A DNA stretch of 64,000 nt from Tetraselmis striata. Its lineage: Eukaryota; Chlorophyta; Chlorodendrophyceae; Chlorodendrales; Chlorodendraceae. How positions within the stretch are numbered: position 1 is the stretch's first letter; the number at the start of each line of letters is the position of its first letter. The translations under genes were made by a program, and so were the position numbers. The stretch spans positions 62,001 through 126,000 of the forward strand of contig VCJN01000810.1 of NCBI GenBank assembly GCA_006384855.1. Reading direction: 5' to 3'. A model generated the notes under the pieces. It ran no database searches. It saw only the letters and a list, made by a program, of their open reading frames with translations, and was not told the origin of the DNA. Shown here piece by piece: positions 1 through 10,714 of this stretch.

Positions 1-189
1 TGTTGCGGGCGTCGGAACAACAGTTACTGACCACGACCCCATCGAGGCGGCGCGTCGTAAGGCGCAAGATACAAGATTGAAGCAACTCATCTAGGAGCAG
101 CTCTCCAAGTTCTTCACCACACAAGAGAATCCTATGTTGCCGGTGAAGAGGACGCCATTCAGGGCGGGAACGAGTCCCGCGCCCGTGGT

Positions 190-990
190 ATGGACCAGAA
201 CGTCCGTGCGCCCTTCGCCCCTTCGAGCGAACCACACTACCTTAATCGGAAACTCGCCCTCGCTACAGCTCTGCCAAGTTTCGAGAACGGGAGGCCTCCC
301 GACATTCTGCGACGCCCCGGGCTCTTCCCCATAGCCCTCGACCATGTGCTCGAGTATATGCTTAGTAACCCTCGCCTTCAACCGGCAGCAGAAGAATACT
401 ACCACGCCGCGTGCAACGGGGCTTTCTTCGCTGGCTCGACCATCGAGCTGCGTAAGCTGCTGGCGGCGGCATGCGTCACCGAGGGAATTACCCATGCCTT
501 CGGGCAACGGCTCGAGGCCATCGTCCACAGCATGGAGCCCATCGATGATGGCCATCGGTTCCGTCAGGCGTACCTCCGCAAGCATTGATGCACCACGGCG
601 GCAGTTTCGCGCTCGACGATGTACGGGAGCGCTACTTCCGCCCTAGTACCGAGCGAGAACCTAGGGTGGCCCGATTCCTCCGAGCTACTGGAGCTCTACA
701 TGGACGGCGTCTACAACGCCAACATCGCGAGTGCCGCGAAAACCACTGCCCGCCAGCGCTTCAGCGGCGCCCTCCGGCGCAATGACCGCGACCGGGACAG
801 TGGCGGCGGCACCCGCGAACACTTTAAGACTACGCGCCCGGCGTCACGACCCATCATTGCAAAGGACGCCACCAAGGACTCTGGTTTGAGCCCCCTCCGG
901 TCGACGCGGCCGAATGATGGGGTGCTCCGCCGTACCGACCCCCGGCAGGTGCGTTTCGAGGGCATGTCTCCGGGTGCGCCTTTTAGGTAA
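190..990 (+). pseudogene. Broken ORFs upstream of the recombinase remnant
   Basis: An open frame at 190-588 (132 codons) is followed, in another frame, by 619-990. The second carries a coding-looking stretch (LELYMDGVYNANIASAAKTT). I do not recognise a family. They lie just upstream of, and on the same strand as, the tyrosine-recombinase remnant at 1297-2575, so they could be an upstream gene of the same mobile element with a frameshift near 590-620. That link is inference. The alternative is chance ORFs in GC-rich DNA. Confidence 0.25.
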
Positions 991-1296
991 CGATGCACTG
1001 GAGTCATCGGCATGAGCGGGACTCTCTCACCACTGACCCTCCTACGCGAGCCGACATCCTCCCTTCACCCTCGTCAGGATCAACCCCTATGGCGCTACCC
1101 TGTCCTTCAACATCTATATCACGAGTCTACACCGACTCCCTCTTTCTAGCGCGGCCTCCCCGACCTGCCATGCGAACCCTCTTCAACCGCCGTCATCGCG
1201 GCGGCCTCTCGCAGGCAGCTAGACGAGCCCGGTACGCACACAACGCTCGCTACGAGGTCAGCGGCTACAGTACCCTGCCGTCATGGCGTCAGCTTC

Positions 1297-2575
1297 GTGC
1301 CGCCCCTGATTCGGCCAACACCAACCGACGAGAGCCACCCTCAGACCCGGCCGTTGCGTACGATGCGTTCCGGCGTGTCCGCCGCACCGACACCTACCTA
1401 CTTTATCGCCGGCGCCGCAGCAAAGCCTCCCTACAGCAAGCTCATGCGAGGTAGCATCGAGACTCTCTACGGCACAGACGACTGGGGCGCCAATGTGCTC
1501 GATTTGCTGACTACCTCGCTCACGGCCAGCACCTACTCCAACTACGAAGGCAAGATTCGTCTCTTCGCCGAGTTTTGCATCGACGAGGAAGGCATCTCCC
1601 CTTGGACTGTCCCGAGGTTATCGGCGTCCGCTACCCCGCCTGGATATCGCGGAGCGTTGCACCATCAGTGCCGGCTCTCTGCAACCCTACCTCTCAGCCA
1701 TCAACACCTTCCTGCGTCAAACCGGTCGAGATGACGCCCCGGCCACCGGCCCAGCCATCAGCGACATGAAGCGGGCACTTCAAATCCGTCAGCTCAAGAC
1801 TAGCGAGGAGCTGCGACACGCCCCCCTTCCCTGTGACGTCATCACAAACATCCTTGACGACCTTGCTAACCTTATTCCCATGACCACCCAAGCCATGGCT
1901 ACGGAACCATCCTCCGCGAGGGCGCCGTGGTATGCTCAACATTTATGTTTTACTCCCGTGGCGAGTCCAGCGTCTCCTACCGACTCCGCGACATGGCCGT
2001 GGACCCCATAACATCGCCCTTTACGTCAATCGTGAGAAGGGGGGACATCGCAAGCGTTAGGACGTGTTCAAGCCCCTATACTCAAAATCTATGCCACTGT
2101 CGTGCCCGCGTGGACAGCCCTCCCCCGCCGCTTCATCGCTTACCGCGACGCTGCGCTCCGGGCAACCCCCTCCGCCAAGCAACCGGACCGATTCTAGGCG
2201 CTCCATAGCGACATGACTACACCGCCCCACATGGAACGCCTCCACCCTCGGCGACTGGCTCACGCGGGCCGTCGCCCGCATCAATCGAGCGCCCCCCCCC
2301 CCCCCCCCCCGAAGGATTTGTGTGGACCTCGCATTCCTTGCGGGCGGGGCGTCTCGCGCAAATGCATCGGCGGGCGTGCCTCGGGATAAAATCCGCCACT
2401 GGGGCGGTTGGACCCTCAATTATGCAGTAATCAACGACTACATCGACCCGACGACGCTTCCTCCCCGCGCCGTCGCGCTTCTGTTCGGCGGGCTCTCTCC
2501 CCTTGTGGTCGTTCGCAGCCTTCTTGACAGCACCCCCGCGCGTCGGGAGCCGCCCCACCCCCGCCCTCCACCGTC
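1297..2575 (+). pseudogene. Decayed tyrosine recombinase of a DIRS/Crypton-like element
   Basis: The N-terminal core-binding part reads in one frame at about 1450-1610 (LLTTSLTASTYSNYEGKIRL, then FAEFCIDEEGISP). It continues in shifted frames (LQPYLSAINTFLRQTGRDD near 1680-1735; DMKRALQIRQLKTSEELRHA near 1766-1825). The catalytic C-terminus follows after a 25-base C run: SHSLR at about 2327 in one frame, then DKIRHWGGWTLNYAVINDYI at about 2385-2445 in another. HSLR and HWGGW are the conserved His/Arg boxes of tyrosine recombinases found in algal DIRS-like elements. At least three frame changes and stops show it is dead. No reverse transcriptase is seen, so DIRS-derived and Crypton-like origins are both possible. 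Confidence 0.75.
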
Positions 2576-2599
2576 TTGACATATATAGGATAGAGGTGG

Positions 2600-3019
2600 T
2601 AATCTTCTCTGCCTACCTCCCTCTGAAATGTTTAGAGCTGTGTTCTTGGGGTTTCCTTTGTCCCCTTGCACTCAGGGTATGCGGGTGCCGGCACCAGTAC
2701 GGCTACAAAAACACTGCTGCTTTAGCACGGGTGCTTTGGCACTCACTACTGCTTTGTACTGAGAGCCGATGTACGGCACTCTGCGTGCCGCCCACTACGG
2801 CGAGAACGGCGGTCACCCCGTACCCATCAAATCTTATAAAACCATCATCTTCCACTATACTTGACCACTGTCTTAGTTTTGTGCTGGCCCCCTGCCCGCA
2901 CAACCCGCCCTCCCTCTTGCCTTTGTTGTGGCTCTTTGCTGCCGCAAGTACCTAGCTTTTCCGTGTAACTAAGCCTGCGCACTTTTTGGCTAATCTTCCC
3001 TGCCTACCTGCCTTTGAAA
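2600..3019 (+). repeat. Short direct repeat flanking a foldback
   Basis: The 29-base segment at about 2600-2628 (TAATCTTCTCTGCCTACCTC then CCTCTGAAATG) recurs with three changes at about 2991-3019. It borders the inverted repeat that starts at 3020. No gene is visible between the copies. It may mark duplicated flanks of an inserted element. Confidence 0.4.
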
Positions 3020-3296
3020 TGATCCAACAGTGCTGGGAATTCCATCACTGGCCTCTACAGTATTAACTAGTCTTGCAGAATGCTCCGGCAATTTGCTTTT
3101 TTTTTCCCGCCCCCGGTACATGACTGGCACCAGTGAAACCCTTGCAGCGTCTCTACGACGGCCGTTTAGGCAGCAATCCAGTTACGGAAAGCCCTAGGTA
3201 GGCGACGCTCCGTTATAGTCATCAAGCAAATTGCCGAAGCATTCTGCAAGACTAATTGGAGGCCAGTGACGGAATTTCCAACACTGATGGATCACC
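3020..3296. repeat. Foldback: about 75-bp inverted repeat arms with a 128-bp spacer
   Basis: Bases 3020-3097 match the reverse complement of 3226-3296 with few differences. The shared core includes AGTCTTGCAGAATGCT and CACTGGCCTC. The spacer (3098-3225) contains a T run, then a piece (3123-3191) that is itself the reverse complement of 3778-3858. The locus would therefore form a long hairpin and holds retroelement sequence in both orientations. Confidence 0.7.
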
Positions 3297-3479
3297 GTCT
3301 AAAACACTGCCATCAAAATACCCGGCACTGACCACGTCGAAAGGTCCGCCCTACCCGTTTGGGCGTCGGCCCATTCGAGTAATGCGAGTTGGGGCAAGCC
3401 CCAACCCGCGGAGCAAAGCATTTCGGGAGTGCGATACATGTGCAACAAAAAAGGCAATGTGAGGGAGGGTCCGACGCCA

Positions 3480-3858
3480 TAGCTGGAAAAATTTTCCATT
3501 CCCAGTAAAATCCAGGGCGCCGTGAAGGGAGGGGGGGACCCCGCCCAAAATAAAGGCAGTTAAGTCCTCAGGTGTTGACGCAATATTAACCTGACTACTA
3601 ATAAAATCCATGAACTCCAGAACTAAATAACAACCCAAAATTATGACGGTGATACCCCCACCGCGGGCTCTCCACCAACATATGTTCGATAGTCTCAGAT
3701 TCACCTCCGCCACATGCAGGACAGTTTTCAAGGCAATTTGCTTGTTGACGGAGAGTCGCCTACCTGTACCCATGGCTTCATTCCGTGGCTGGATCGCTGC
3801 CTGAACGGCCGAAATAGGTAGACGCTGCAAGCGATAAGGGTTTCACTGTTGCCAGTCC
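3480..3858 (-). pseudogene. Non-LTR retrotransposon 3' end (RT C-terminal zinc knuckle), decayed
   Basis: On the minus strand one frame near 3700-3760 reads NCLENCPACGGGESETIEHM, the Cys/His box that follows the thumb of many non-LTR reverse transcriptases (CPxCG...ETxEHxL). Downstream another frame reads TPEDLTAFILGGVPPSLHGA. The same peptide recurs, modified, at 45918-46115. Stops and frame changes mark it as a fragment. An inverted piece of the same element lies at 3123-3191. Confidence 0.65.
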
Positions 3859-3946
3859 TGTCCCGGGGGCGAGAACAAAACCGTAGAAAAGAGTGGTAGT
3901 TGTAAATTACATAAGAAAATTACCGTAGAAAAGAGTAGGTCGGCAA

Positions 3947-4069
3947 GTGCCGGCAAATTGTCCTTACATTCGCGATGAATCGGTATTTTCGTCTATCATA
4001 GTACGTATATTCAACAGGGCATGGATGGCACGTGCTTGGTATGACAAATGTCGAGTGCGTCGGCACCCG
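3947..4069. mobile_element. MITE-like element (GTGCCGRC termini)
   Basis: The left end is GTGCCGGCAAATTGTC; the right end, reverse-complemented, begins ACGGGTGCCGACGCACTCGA. The interior shares the ATAGACGAAAATACCG-type block with other copies of the family (6378-6536, 60972-61120 and others). Length is 123 bp and it has no coding capacity. Confidence 0.5.
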
Positions 4070-4107
4070 TACAATTACCCGTACGTAGCGACTGGCGATG
4101 CGGGCCG

Positions 4108-4140
4108 CGCTATATATATATATACATATATATATATAGT
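4108..4140. repeat. TA dinucleotide microsatellite
   Basis: An AT-alternating run interrupted by one C. The flanks at 4083-4270 carry repeated GCGAC/GTCGC words. No gene is visible from 4141 to 4558. Confidence 0.8.
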
Positions 4141-4558
4141 CGCTATAGCTTTTGGGCGGCTTGCTGTGTTGATTTTTTACTACTTTTCGTAGTAGGTGGA
4201 TTTTTTTCCCCTTTTTGTAATTCACACAAGTAGAGCGACTGGCGACTAGAGGTAGCGACTACAAGTATAGTCGCCATGAATGGACCTGCTCAGAGAACCT
4301 GCTACTATGGACCATTCACCTGCTCGGTACGACGTCGCACGTCATAACCCGGCGCGGGCTGACGATCTGCTTGGCGACATCGTTGCTGCTGACTGGCGTC
4401 TTTCGAGATCAGCCTGAGGCAAGGAGTTGAACCCCTCGCACAGTAAGGGGGGGAGGGAGTGGGTGGAGAAGGGGACACGCGGGCACTGCTCCAAACATAG
4501 TTCCGGACGGAGTCCAGCTGGCTATCGTCGGCGAGGATTAGGCAGGAACGTCAGGAGG

Positions 4559-5008
4559 ATGGCCTCCAATTCAGCGGCGGCAACTTGGTTCAAGAGCAGA
4601 GAGACAACCGCGCCCGGGCACAACAAGAACCTGCGCGTCATCGCACGTGGGCTCCTTATGGCCACCGCGGCGCTTTTGCTGCTGGCTTGGCCGTTTGCCG
4701 CTCTCCTGACCTGCTTGGCCGCCTGTCTCACCCTCCACGACGGCACACCGTACTCCGTGAAAAACATCACCTGGACCCTGCTGTCCTGGGCCACACTGCT
4801 GGGCTGCATATTCGCCGGCTTTGCTCGTTACTCTGCTGACAACGTGGACGAGGAGAAGGCTTACGCTCTGAAGACGACGATCGTGCTGATGGCACGCGGA
4901 ACTGAGCTGCTGTGGTCCGCCATCACGGGGCTGTGCCTCTTCAACGCATGGCTCACCGCTAATAATCTCAGCCCATTTGCGCAGCCTGCCGCAGTTAAAA
5001 GAGAATGA
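4559..5008 (+). CDS. Small three-helix membrane protein, unknown
   Basis: The intronless frame is 149 codons from the ATG at 4559. That ATG has A at -3 and G at +4, a better context than the first ATG in the frame (4427), which would add a 44-residue basic leader. Hydrophobic segments lie at about residues 31-58 (ALLLLAWPFAALLTCLAACL), 71-90 and 105-132, separated by short polar loops; the N-terminus is basic. I do not recognise a family. It ends about 775 bp from the 3' end of the convergent PNKP-like gene. It might be a genuine single-exon gene or an exon of a larger one. No splice signals are needed to keep the frame open. Confidence 0.45.
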   Translation: MASNSAAATWFKSRETTAPGHNKNLRVIARGLLMATAALLLLAWPFAALLTCLAACLTLHDGTPYSVKNITWTLLSWATLLGCIFAGFARYSADNVDEEKAYALKTTIVLMARGTELLWSAITGLCLFNAWLTANNLSPFAQPAAVKRE

Positions 5009-5783
5009 GTGCAGTATGTGCACTTCCGCGTCACCAATTATAGTCGGCCTGGCACACCACCCACATATAGCACCGCGGCCCGGTGGCACCACCTTCGGTC
5101 CCAACGGGATCCCGACCATATTTAATCCTACAGCCAACCCGTGCTGCGGTGGCTTCCCCCGGCTCGATTGTCGGCGGGTCCTCCCGACGAGCAGGGCCGG
5201 CGCTGACGGACCCCGGATGGTCACTCGACAAGGCTGACACGCCATGCCTCACCCCTGCTGTTCCAGTGTGCCATTGGGCTGGCGCGACTTTACGCTTGCC
5301 ATTCAGTTGGCGGGATGGCAGTACCGCAGCACAGAGGAGAATGTATCCGTCAGACCGTCTCTAATCAACAGTTTGTGGATTTCACCGGGCAAGGCGGCAT
5401 GCACCTGTGCGCCCGCACCATGCGGAGCTCCGCGTGCGCGCCATTAACCACCTCAGAGTTGACCCGGGTGGAGGCAGCGTGATGGTTGATGTGATGTCGC
5501 CATCCTGCATGTTGTGATATGCCAAGTCGCGTAACATCCAACGGCCACAATCACATGGAACACCCGAAACGCTATCCCTGTGCTTGTTGTGGGGTCCGCC
5601 GGGCTTCCAAGGGAGTCACGGCACCCCATCCATATGCGCGGGCACGACCTGACAGTGACCGCCGCTGCCTTCCTACGAGGAGGACCCAACTGTTAAAGGA
5701 AACTTTGTGCGCGCCGTCGGTCATGAGGCAAAGGGGCCAGCGTGATGGGAGAGCTATCGCCCCCCCCCCCCCCCCCCATCCGC
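5009..5783. other. Intergenic spacer, no recognised gene
   Basis: Overlapping short ORFs exist in several frames but none has a recognisable motif. A 17-base C run at about 5760-5776 lies just past the stop codon of the minus-strand PNKP-like gene. No clear RNA gene is seen. Confidence 0.4.
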
Positions 5784-8477
5784 TCACAGGAACTTGAAGG
5801 CGGAGCTCTTGGCCTTCTGGTCCGCCACCGCCTTGGCCTTGGCCTTCCCCTCCGTGCCGCCCTCGGCTCGCAGCTCCTCCAGCGCAACGCACTTGCCGGT
5901 GGTCACAATCTCCTCCAGCTGGGGGCGCCCACAGCACCAACAGGGTTCAGCTCGGTACCACTGGGTCAAGTCGGTGTCTCAACGAGAACCCCCCCCCCCC
6001 CCCCCCTCGCCCCGCCCCTTTGGTGTCGCTGTTACATAGGCTGAAAGCTCACAGGGGCCATAGCCTTTCCGGTGTGGAGGCAGAAAAGCAGGGGAAGGCC
6101 CCGGGCGGGGAATGGGACACACGATGCCAGCGCTGCCCTTGCCGACGCCCGGAAGCTTCATCGCCTCCTTCTTTGTGGTGAGCTCTCCGCCGTGCTCCTT
6201 GATTGAGCTGGCGGCCTTGGCCAGCGCGTTGCCGCGGAACGCCTCCCCTGCCGGGCGGGGTCGCGGGCAGTCAGGTTAACCCCCCTTCCTCCCCCCGCCT
6301 GCCAACTCAAACACCGCGAGAATGGGTTGCCGCAAGTCAAGCGGCAGGACACCTGTAAAGCGGGCACGCAAATCAGTGGGTACCGGCGCCGGCTCCCCGA
6401 CAAGCGGCCGCATTAGGAGCCCCACACCAGGCTTGCATGCAACCGATAATAACGTTGGCTACGGTTCCGCTGTAGTTTCGTCCAAATGTGACGTCCGAGA
6501 GGTAGGACATGCTCTTAGTAGCGCGCCGGCACCCAGAGGCAGCTGCCATCCATGTATCCACGTCGCATGGGCGCATTCCTTTCTCCGCCCATCAGCACCT
6601 ATACCGTACTCTCACCGCTACACACCGCACCATTTAATTGCGGTCCCGAAATAATGGGCAGCTTGCACCATCCGGTCGGATGTTCCGCGCTATGTTTGTG
6701 GTGCGCTCTGATGGATGTTAAGATGCCTCCTTTCCTTGCATGCTCGAGCTGACTCCGCGGCCGGGATATACCGATGGCTGCCGCCGAGGCTGTATATCAC
6801 ACAGACGGACTCAAAGATGCGGTACTTTCAAAGAGGGCACCTTTGGCTTTGAGGAGGGAGGCCATCTCCATCAGCACGTCGATCGTGGCGGCGTTCGGGC
6901 CGGAGCTCTTCTCGGGCCCGGAGGCGCTGGGCCGCCACACACCACGGCAGCAGCGGAGTCAGCGCCAGATAGGCAGAGGGGAGCGGCGTGGACATTGGCC
7001 CCCGAAGCACGAGGCCCCGGCCACGCATACCAACATGCAAAAGTGGCACCCCCATGTCCATGCGAGTGCTCACCCCCCCCTCCCCCCACCTCCCGCTCCT
7101 CCCGCCGATGGCATCCCCTGGCGCCCCCAGCCTCTCACCCGAAAAACTCCTCGGGAAGGTAGAACTTGACGCCCACGTTGGCCGCAAACGCCCTACAGGT
7201 GGCAATGGCGGAGGGGCGGGAGGGGGCAAGGAGGGGTGGGCGTAACAGGCAGCCTGGTTAGCGATGCACAGGGCGACAGGGGCGATGATGGGCGGCGAGT
7301 ATCAGCGAGCGAGCGGGCGGGGCGCTCACTTGTCCACGTCGGAGCCGTTGGGGTCCGTCGGCCGCCCGGCAAAGTCGCCCACAAACAGGCTCGCCGACAG
7401 GTCTACCACACCGCACACTGTCACACTCAGAGGGCGGTAAAGTGGGCAGGGACGTGCACAGGGGGGGGGGGGGGGAAGGGGGGGGGGAGCGCTACCTGGC
7501 TGGATGCCGTCGTTGCAGTGTTCGACCATGTACTGCCACATGCCGGTCTCGGGCTTGCGGTACTCGTCCTTCTGCAGCGCCATGAAGATCTGCACGGGGA
7601 CGCCCAGCTGCAGCGGCACACGGGCGGGCGGGACATCAGCGATGCGAGGAGGGCCACCCGGGGAGTGGGGGGATCCCCAGGCGGGGCGGACCTTGGCCAC
7701 CACGGCGTCCATGCGCTGCTTTGTCTTCTGCGCCATCTTGCCGTCGACCGCCGAGCGGATGGCCCCCTGGTTGCTGCACCCTCGGGCACGCACCGCGGAC
7801 CTCAGCGCCCCGCACTTCCCCTACAACCGCCGATCTGCAGGCGGGGGGGGGAGGCCAAGCAACCCACCTGAAGATGACGATCTTATAGTCCTTGCTCGCG
7901 TACTCCTTCACCTTGGCCTCCACCGACGTATTGAACAGCTGCCAGTCGTTGGCCGTCCGCGCAAACTGCAACCCCGACTGCGTCGTCACCAGGGTGCCGT
8001 CCTGTGCAGGGGGCACGCGGAGCCTCAGCGCTTGCTAGCCTCTGTTGAGCTGCAGGAAGGCCGGAGGGAAGGGAAGACGAGGAATCGACGAAGGGGAAAG
8101 GTGGGAAGGGGGGGGGGGGGGGGGGGGGTCCATGGGGCAGCCGCACCAGATCAAACGCAGCGATCTTGGACGACCCCTTCCCGCTGCCCGCCCTGGGCAA
8201 TAGCGGCAGGATTAGCTTCCGTCCGATTAGGGGCAGCGCAGTGAAAGAATCAGAGGGAGGGCCATAGCTGCTGCAGTCATTTCGGTAATATCACAGTTAT
8301 CATGCATTAAGTGGGCGGCGAGCACAGCGCGGAGGCGCAAGCGTACTTGTGGATAAGGCTCGGTGGGACCAGCGTCCAGCCTTCATCGTCCGTAGTGGGG
8401 CCGGTAGCTTCCACCTTGGCCTTCTTCGCCGGCCTCGCCTTCCCCGTATCGCCGGCGTCCTTCTGCTTGGGCGCCAT
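5784..8477 (-). CDS. DNA 3'-phosphatase (PNKP/ZDP-type) fused to a PolX-type 8-kDa HhH domain
   Basis: Ten exons on the minus strand (8477-8347, 8192-8147, 8001-7868, 7773-7692, 7607-7496, 7402-7330, 7192-7139, 6926-6841, 6247-6123, 5918-5784) give 978 nt, 325 aa, with every junction in phase. Residues about 55-210 form a HAD-type polynucleotide 3'-phosphatase: FDLDGT (Asp58/Asp60) across an exon junction, FSNQGAI at 103-109, RKPETG with Lys149, and GDFAGR...GSDVDKAFA near 177-200, ending PEEFFG. Residues about 212-305 match the N-terminal domain of X-family polymerases (LLKAKGEAFRGNALAKAASS; EAMKLPGVGKGSAG; IVTTGK). No kinase domain or PARP-type zinc fingers are seen. The role would be removing 3'-phosphates at DNA breaks, with the HhH domain gripping gapped DNA. 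The frame is open upstream to an ATG at 8645; that 56-residue Ala/Arg/Ser-rich extension could be an organelle-targeting peptide. Confidence 0.85.
6378..6536. mobile_element. MITE-like element inside intron 8 of the PNKP-like gene
   Basis: The right end is GCGCGCCGGCACCC; the left end is GGGTACCGGCGCCGG. The interior (CGTTGGCTACGGTTCCGCTG, then TAGTTTCGTCCAAATG) aligns, reverse-complemented, with copies at 60972-61120 and 63838-64000. It is about 159 bp and non-coding, lying within the 593-bp intron 6248-6840. Confidence 0.55.
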
Positions 8478-9095
8478 TGCGCGGATCGTCGAGTGGTGGC
8501 GCGAACCGCCGCGAACCGCCGCCGCCGCGCTGATGGTCGTCGGCGAGCCGCGCTGGACGATCCGGCGAGCGGACACGGCGCAAGTCAGCGGGGCTGCGGC
8601 GGATGTCAGCGTTGGTCGCAGCGTGGCGCACGCCAAGCACAGCATGCAGTGCGCGCTGGCAAGGTGGAAGCTGATCACGCGCACGTAGGCTGGACGATGC
8701 GGGGAGAAGGTGGGCGCTTGTGTGAGGCTTAGAACCAGTGATTGTTTTTTCGAACCAGTACAGTGATGGCCCCTTAGCCGCCTGACGCCTAGCCGCGCTG
8801 GATGAGGGGTAGGGAGTTCTGCTTGTCTGAAATGTATGCCGCTTGTTTAGCTGCCCCCCTCCCCGCCCGCCCCCCCCCCCCCCCCCCCGATTTTGCGGCC
8901 AGGGAAGTCATCCCTGCAATGTGTAAAGTACTGTCATTACGGTGAACTTTTTGTTGGGGGGGGGGGGGGGGGGGGGGGGCGAGGGGGGGTGGAATACTAG
9001 ACGTACCACTGGCTATATAAGTATTACTCCTATATTAAGAATAATAATAATATCACCGGCGGTACATTTAGCACGATTCAATATATATGAGAATT
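8478..9095. other. Upstream region of the PNKP-like gene with C and G homopolymers
   Basis: This holds the possible N-terminal extension up to 8645, then non-coding DNA. A run of about 17 C at 8872-8888 and a run of about 23 G near 8957-8979 lie within 100 bases of each other and could pair. No promoter motif was recognised. Confidence 0.4.
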
Positions 9096-9995
9096 CCCCT
9101 ACCTCTTGGGTTGAGCGGAGGAAAAGGAGAGCCGCGTCCGAAATCGCCTGGAATATGCGAGAATCGATACCGGTAACAATACGGTTTTATCACGGATTTT
9201 TAGGCGTCCGTCCGTCCGTCCTCCTGTGCTGCGTCTTCGCGTATGAACCGTCATACGTTCGATCTGTGCTCGTTTGATTTCTAGGCACTGGTCCGAAGAC
9301 GGTAAGATTCTGAATGGATGCGCGTGTATTCTAGCCCAGGCACGTCATATATTCGTCTAAAACGCCAAAATAACGCGGTACCGCAGCGCGTTTTTATTGC
9401 TGAATCAGCATTCGAGGCTATTCAGCGACTATTCCTTACCTATACGGTAGTCCAAGTATGGTGCTGTAAAAAGGGGTCCCCGCGGTGCGGGGGCAGTCCG
9501 CCGACCCGGGGCCCGGCGTCCGTCGACGGACGGGCGACGGTCGAGCGGCGGCGTCCGGCGTCCGGTGCCGGTACAGGCGGCGGGCGTGGCGATTCGCGGC
9601 GTGCCCGCCCCGTAGACCTGACGACCGGCCCGACCTGCGCGGCCTCGTGCGGGATGCGGGCCGCCTGTAGGCGGCTTGTACTGTATTGCTGATCTTGTAG
9701 TGCTGTTTTTTTTTTTTTGGGGGGTAGTACAACTTTTAGCGGTGGGTTGGGTACCGGCCTTTTTGTAATGCACACCAGTCGTCAGCGGCCCGCTTTTACG
9801 CGGCTTGCAGATTTAATCTGTTTTACAAAATAAATTAATACGTCTCTTTTGAAAAATAAATTACTGACAAATCTAACGCTAAAAGCATTATTACCCGGAA
9901 ACAACAGTATTACAGGATCAACACTACTGTACAAGCCGGCTAAAAGCGGCCCGCATCCCGCACGGCCGCACCACGCTCAACCCAAGAGGTAGGGG
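9096..9995. mobile_element. Putative non-autonomous element with 22-bp inverted ends and an internal foldback
   Basis: Bases 9096-9117 and 9974-9995 are perfect 22-bp inverted repeats (core CCTCTTGGGTTGAGCG). Nested inside, 9646-9710 pairs with 9900-9964: 19 bp perfect (CGTGCGGGATGCGGGCCGC), then imperfect for about 45 bp. The enclosed 900 bp has no convincing coding frame. It may be a MITE or a decayed DNA transposon. No target-site duplication was identified with certainty. Confidence 0.5.
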
Positions 9996-10142
9996 CACCT
10001 CCACAAATCCCCGGCGCGAAGCGCCGCTTAGTGGCTACTACAGTGCAGTATTTCACGAAAAAATAGATAATTATGTCGCTACTTCGATGGGTTGCCGCTA
10101 CCTTGCGTGCCTTGGGTACCCGTTCGCGGGTGCGTGCGAGTG

Positions 10143-10463
10143 CTACGAATACCCAAACGCGGCATGGCGCGAGCGCATTCGCGAGTCCTTTATTTTTTGA
10201 CCGGGTTGTGATGTCATCACGATAATGGTTGCTTTGGTATTGCTCCCGTGCCGCGGCGCGCCAGCTGGCGTCGTGTTGAACCGCTCCCCCGTGCGGCCCC
10301 GCTGCCCGCAAGGAAACGTCACGATCACGAGCAGGATGGTCATCACGATGATGCCCCCGAGGATCTTGATCAGGCTGTTGTTGTTCTTGCGCTCGCGCTG
10401 CATGCCCTTCCCCATGCCGCAGAGCTCGATCTCGCCATCGCCTGAGTGCCAGACCAGCAGCAC
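10143..10463 (-). other. Possible exon with one transmembrane segment
   Basis: The minus-strand frame contains a clear hydrophobic helix (ILGGIIVMTILLVIVTF) preceded by a basic Lys/Asn-rich stretch, downstream of a CAG acceptor-like site (near 10443). It could be a terminal exon encoding a membrane anchor. No partner exons or family were recognised. Confidence 0.2.
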
Positions 10464-10714
10464 CGAATCACTGACCGACCGCGGTCGTCGATCATCGGCG
10501 GTCAGCGGCCGCGTGCGTCCGCCAGCACTTCACCTCGCACGCCCGTGCGTGCCCCGACATCAAGAGTGACGCGCTACAGGTGAGAGATGAACGTACGGGT
10601 GCTCGGACAGCTCGCTGGTGTTACACGGTTGATGCGAGCTAACACGTGTGTTCCCGTTACTTCTTATACGCAGGGAAAGCGCCGTGACGCGCCGGTGGCC
10701 CGGCCGCGAGCGCG

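Noticed and set aside
9429..9775. Overlapping Arg/Pro-rich ORFs on both strands
   Set aside because: They coincide with a GC-rich block inside a foldback element; composition explains them.
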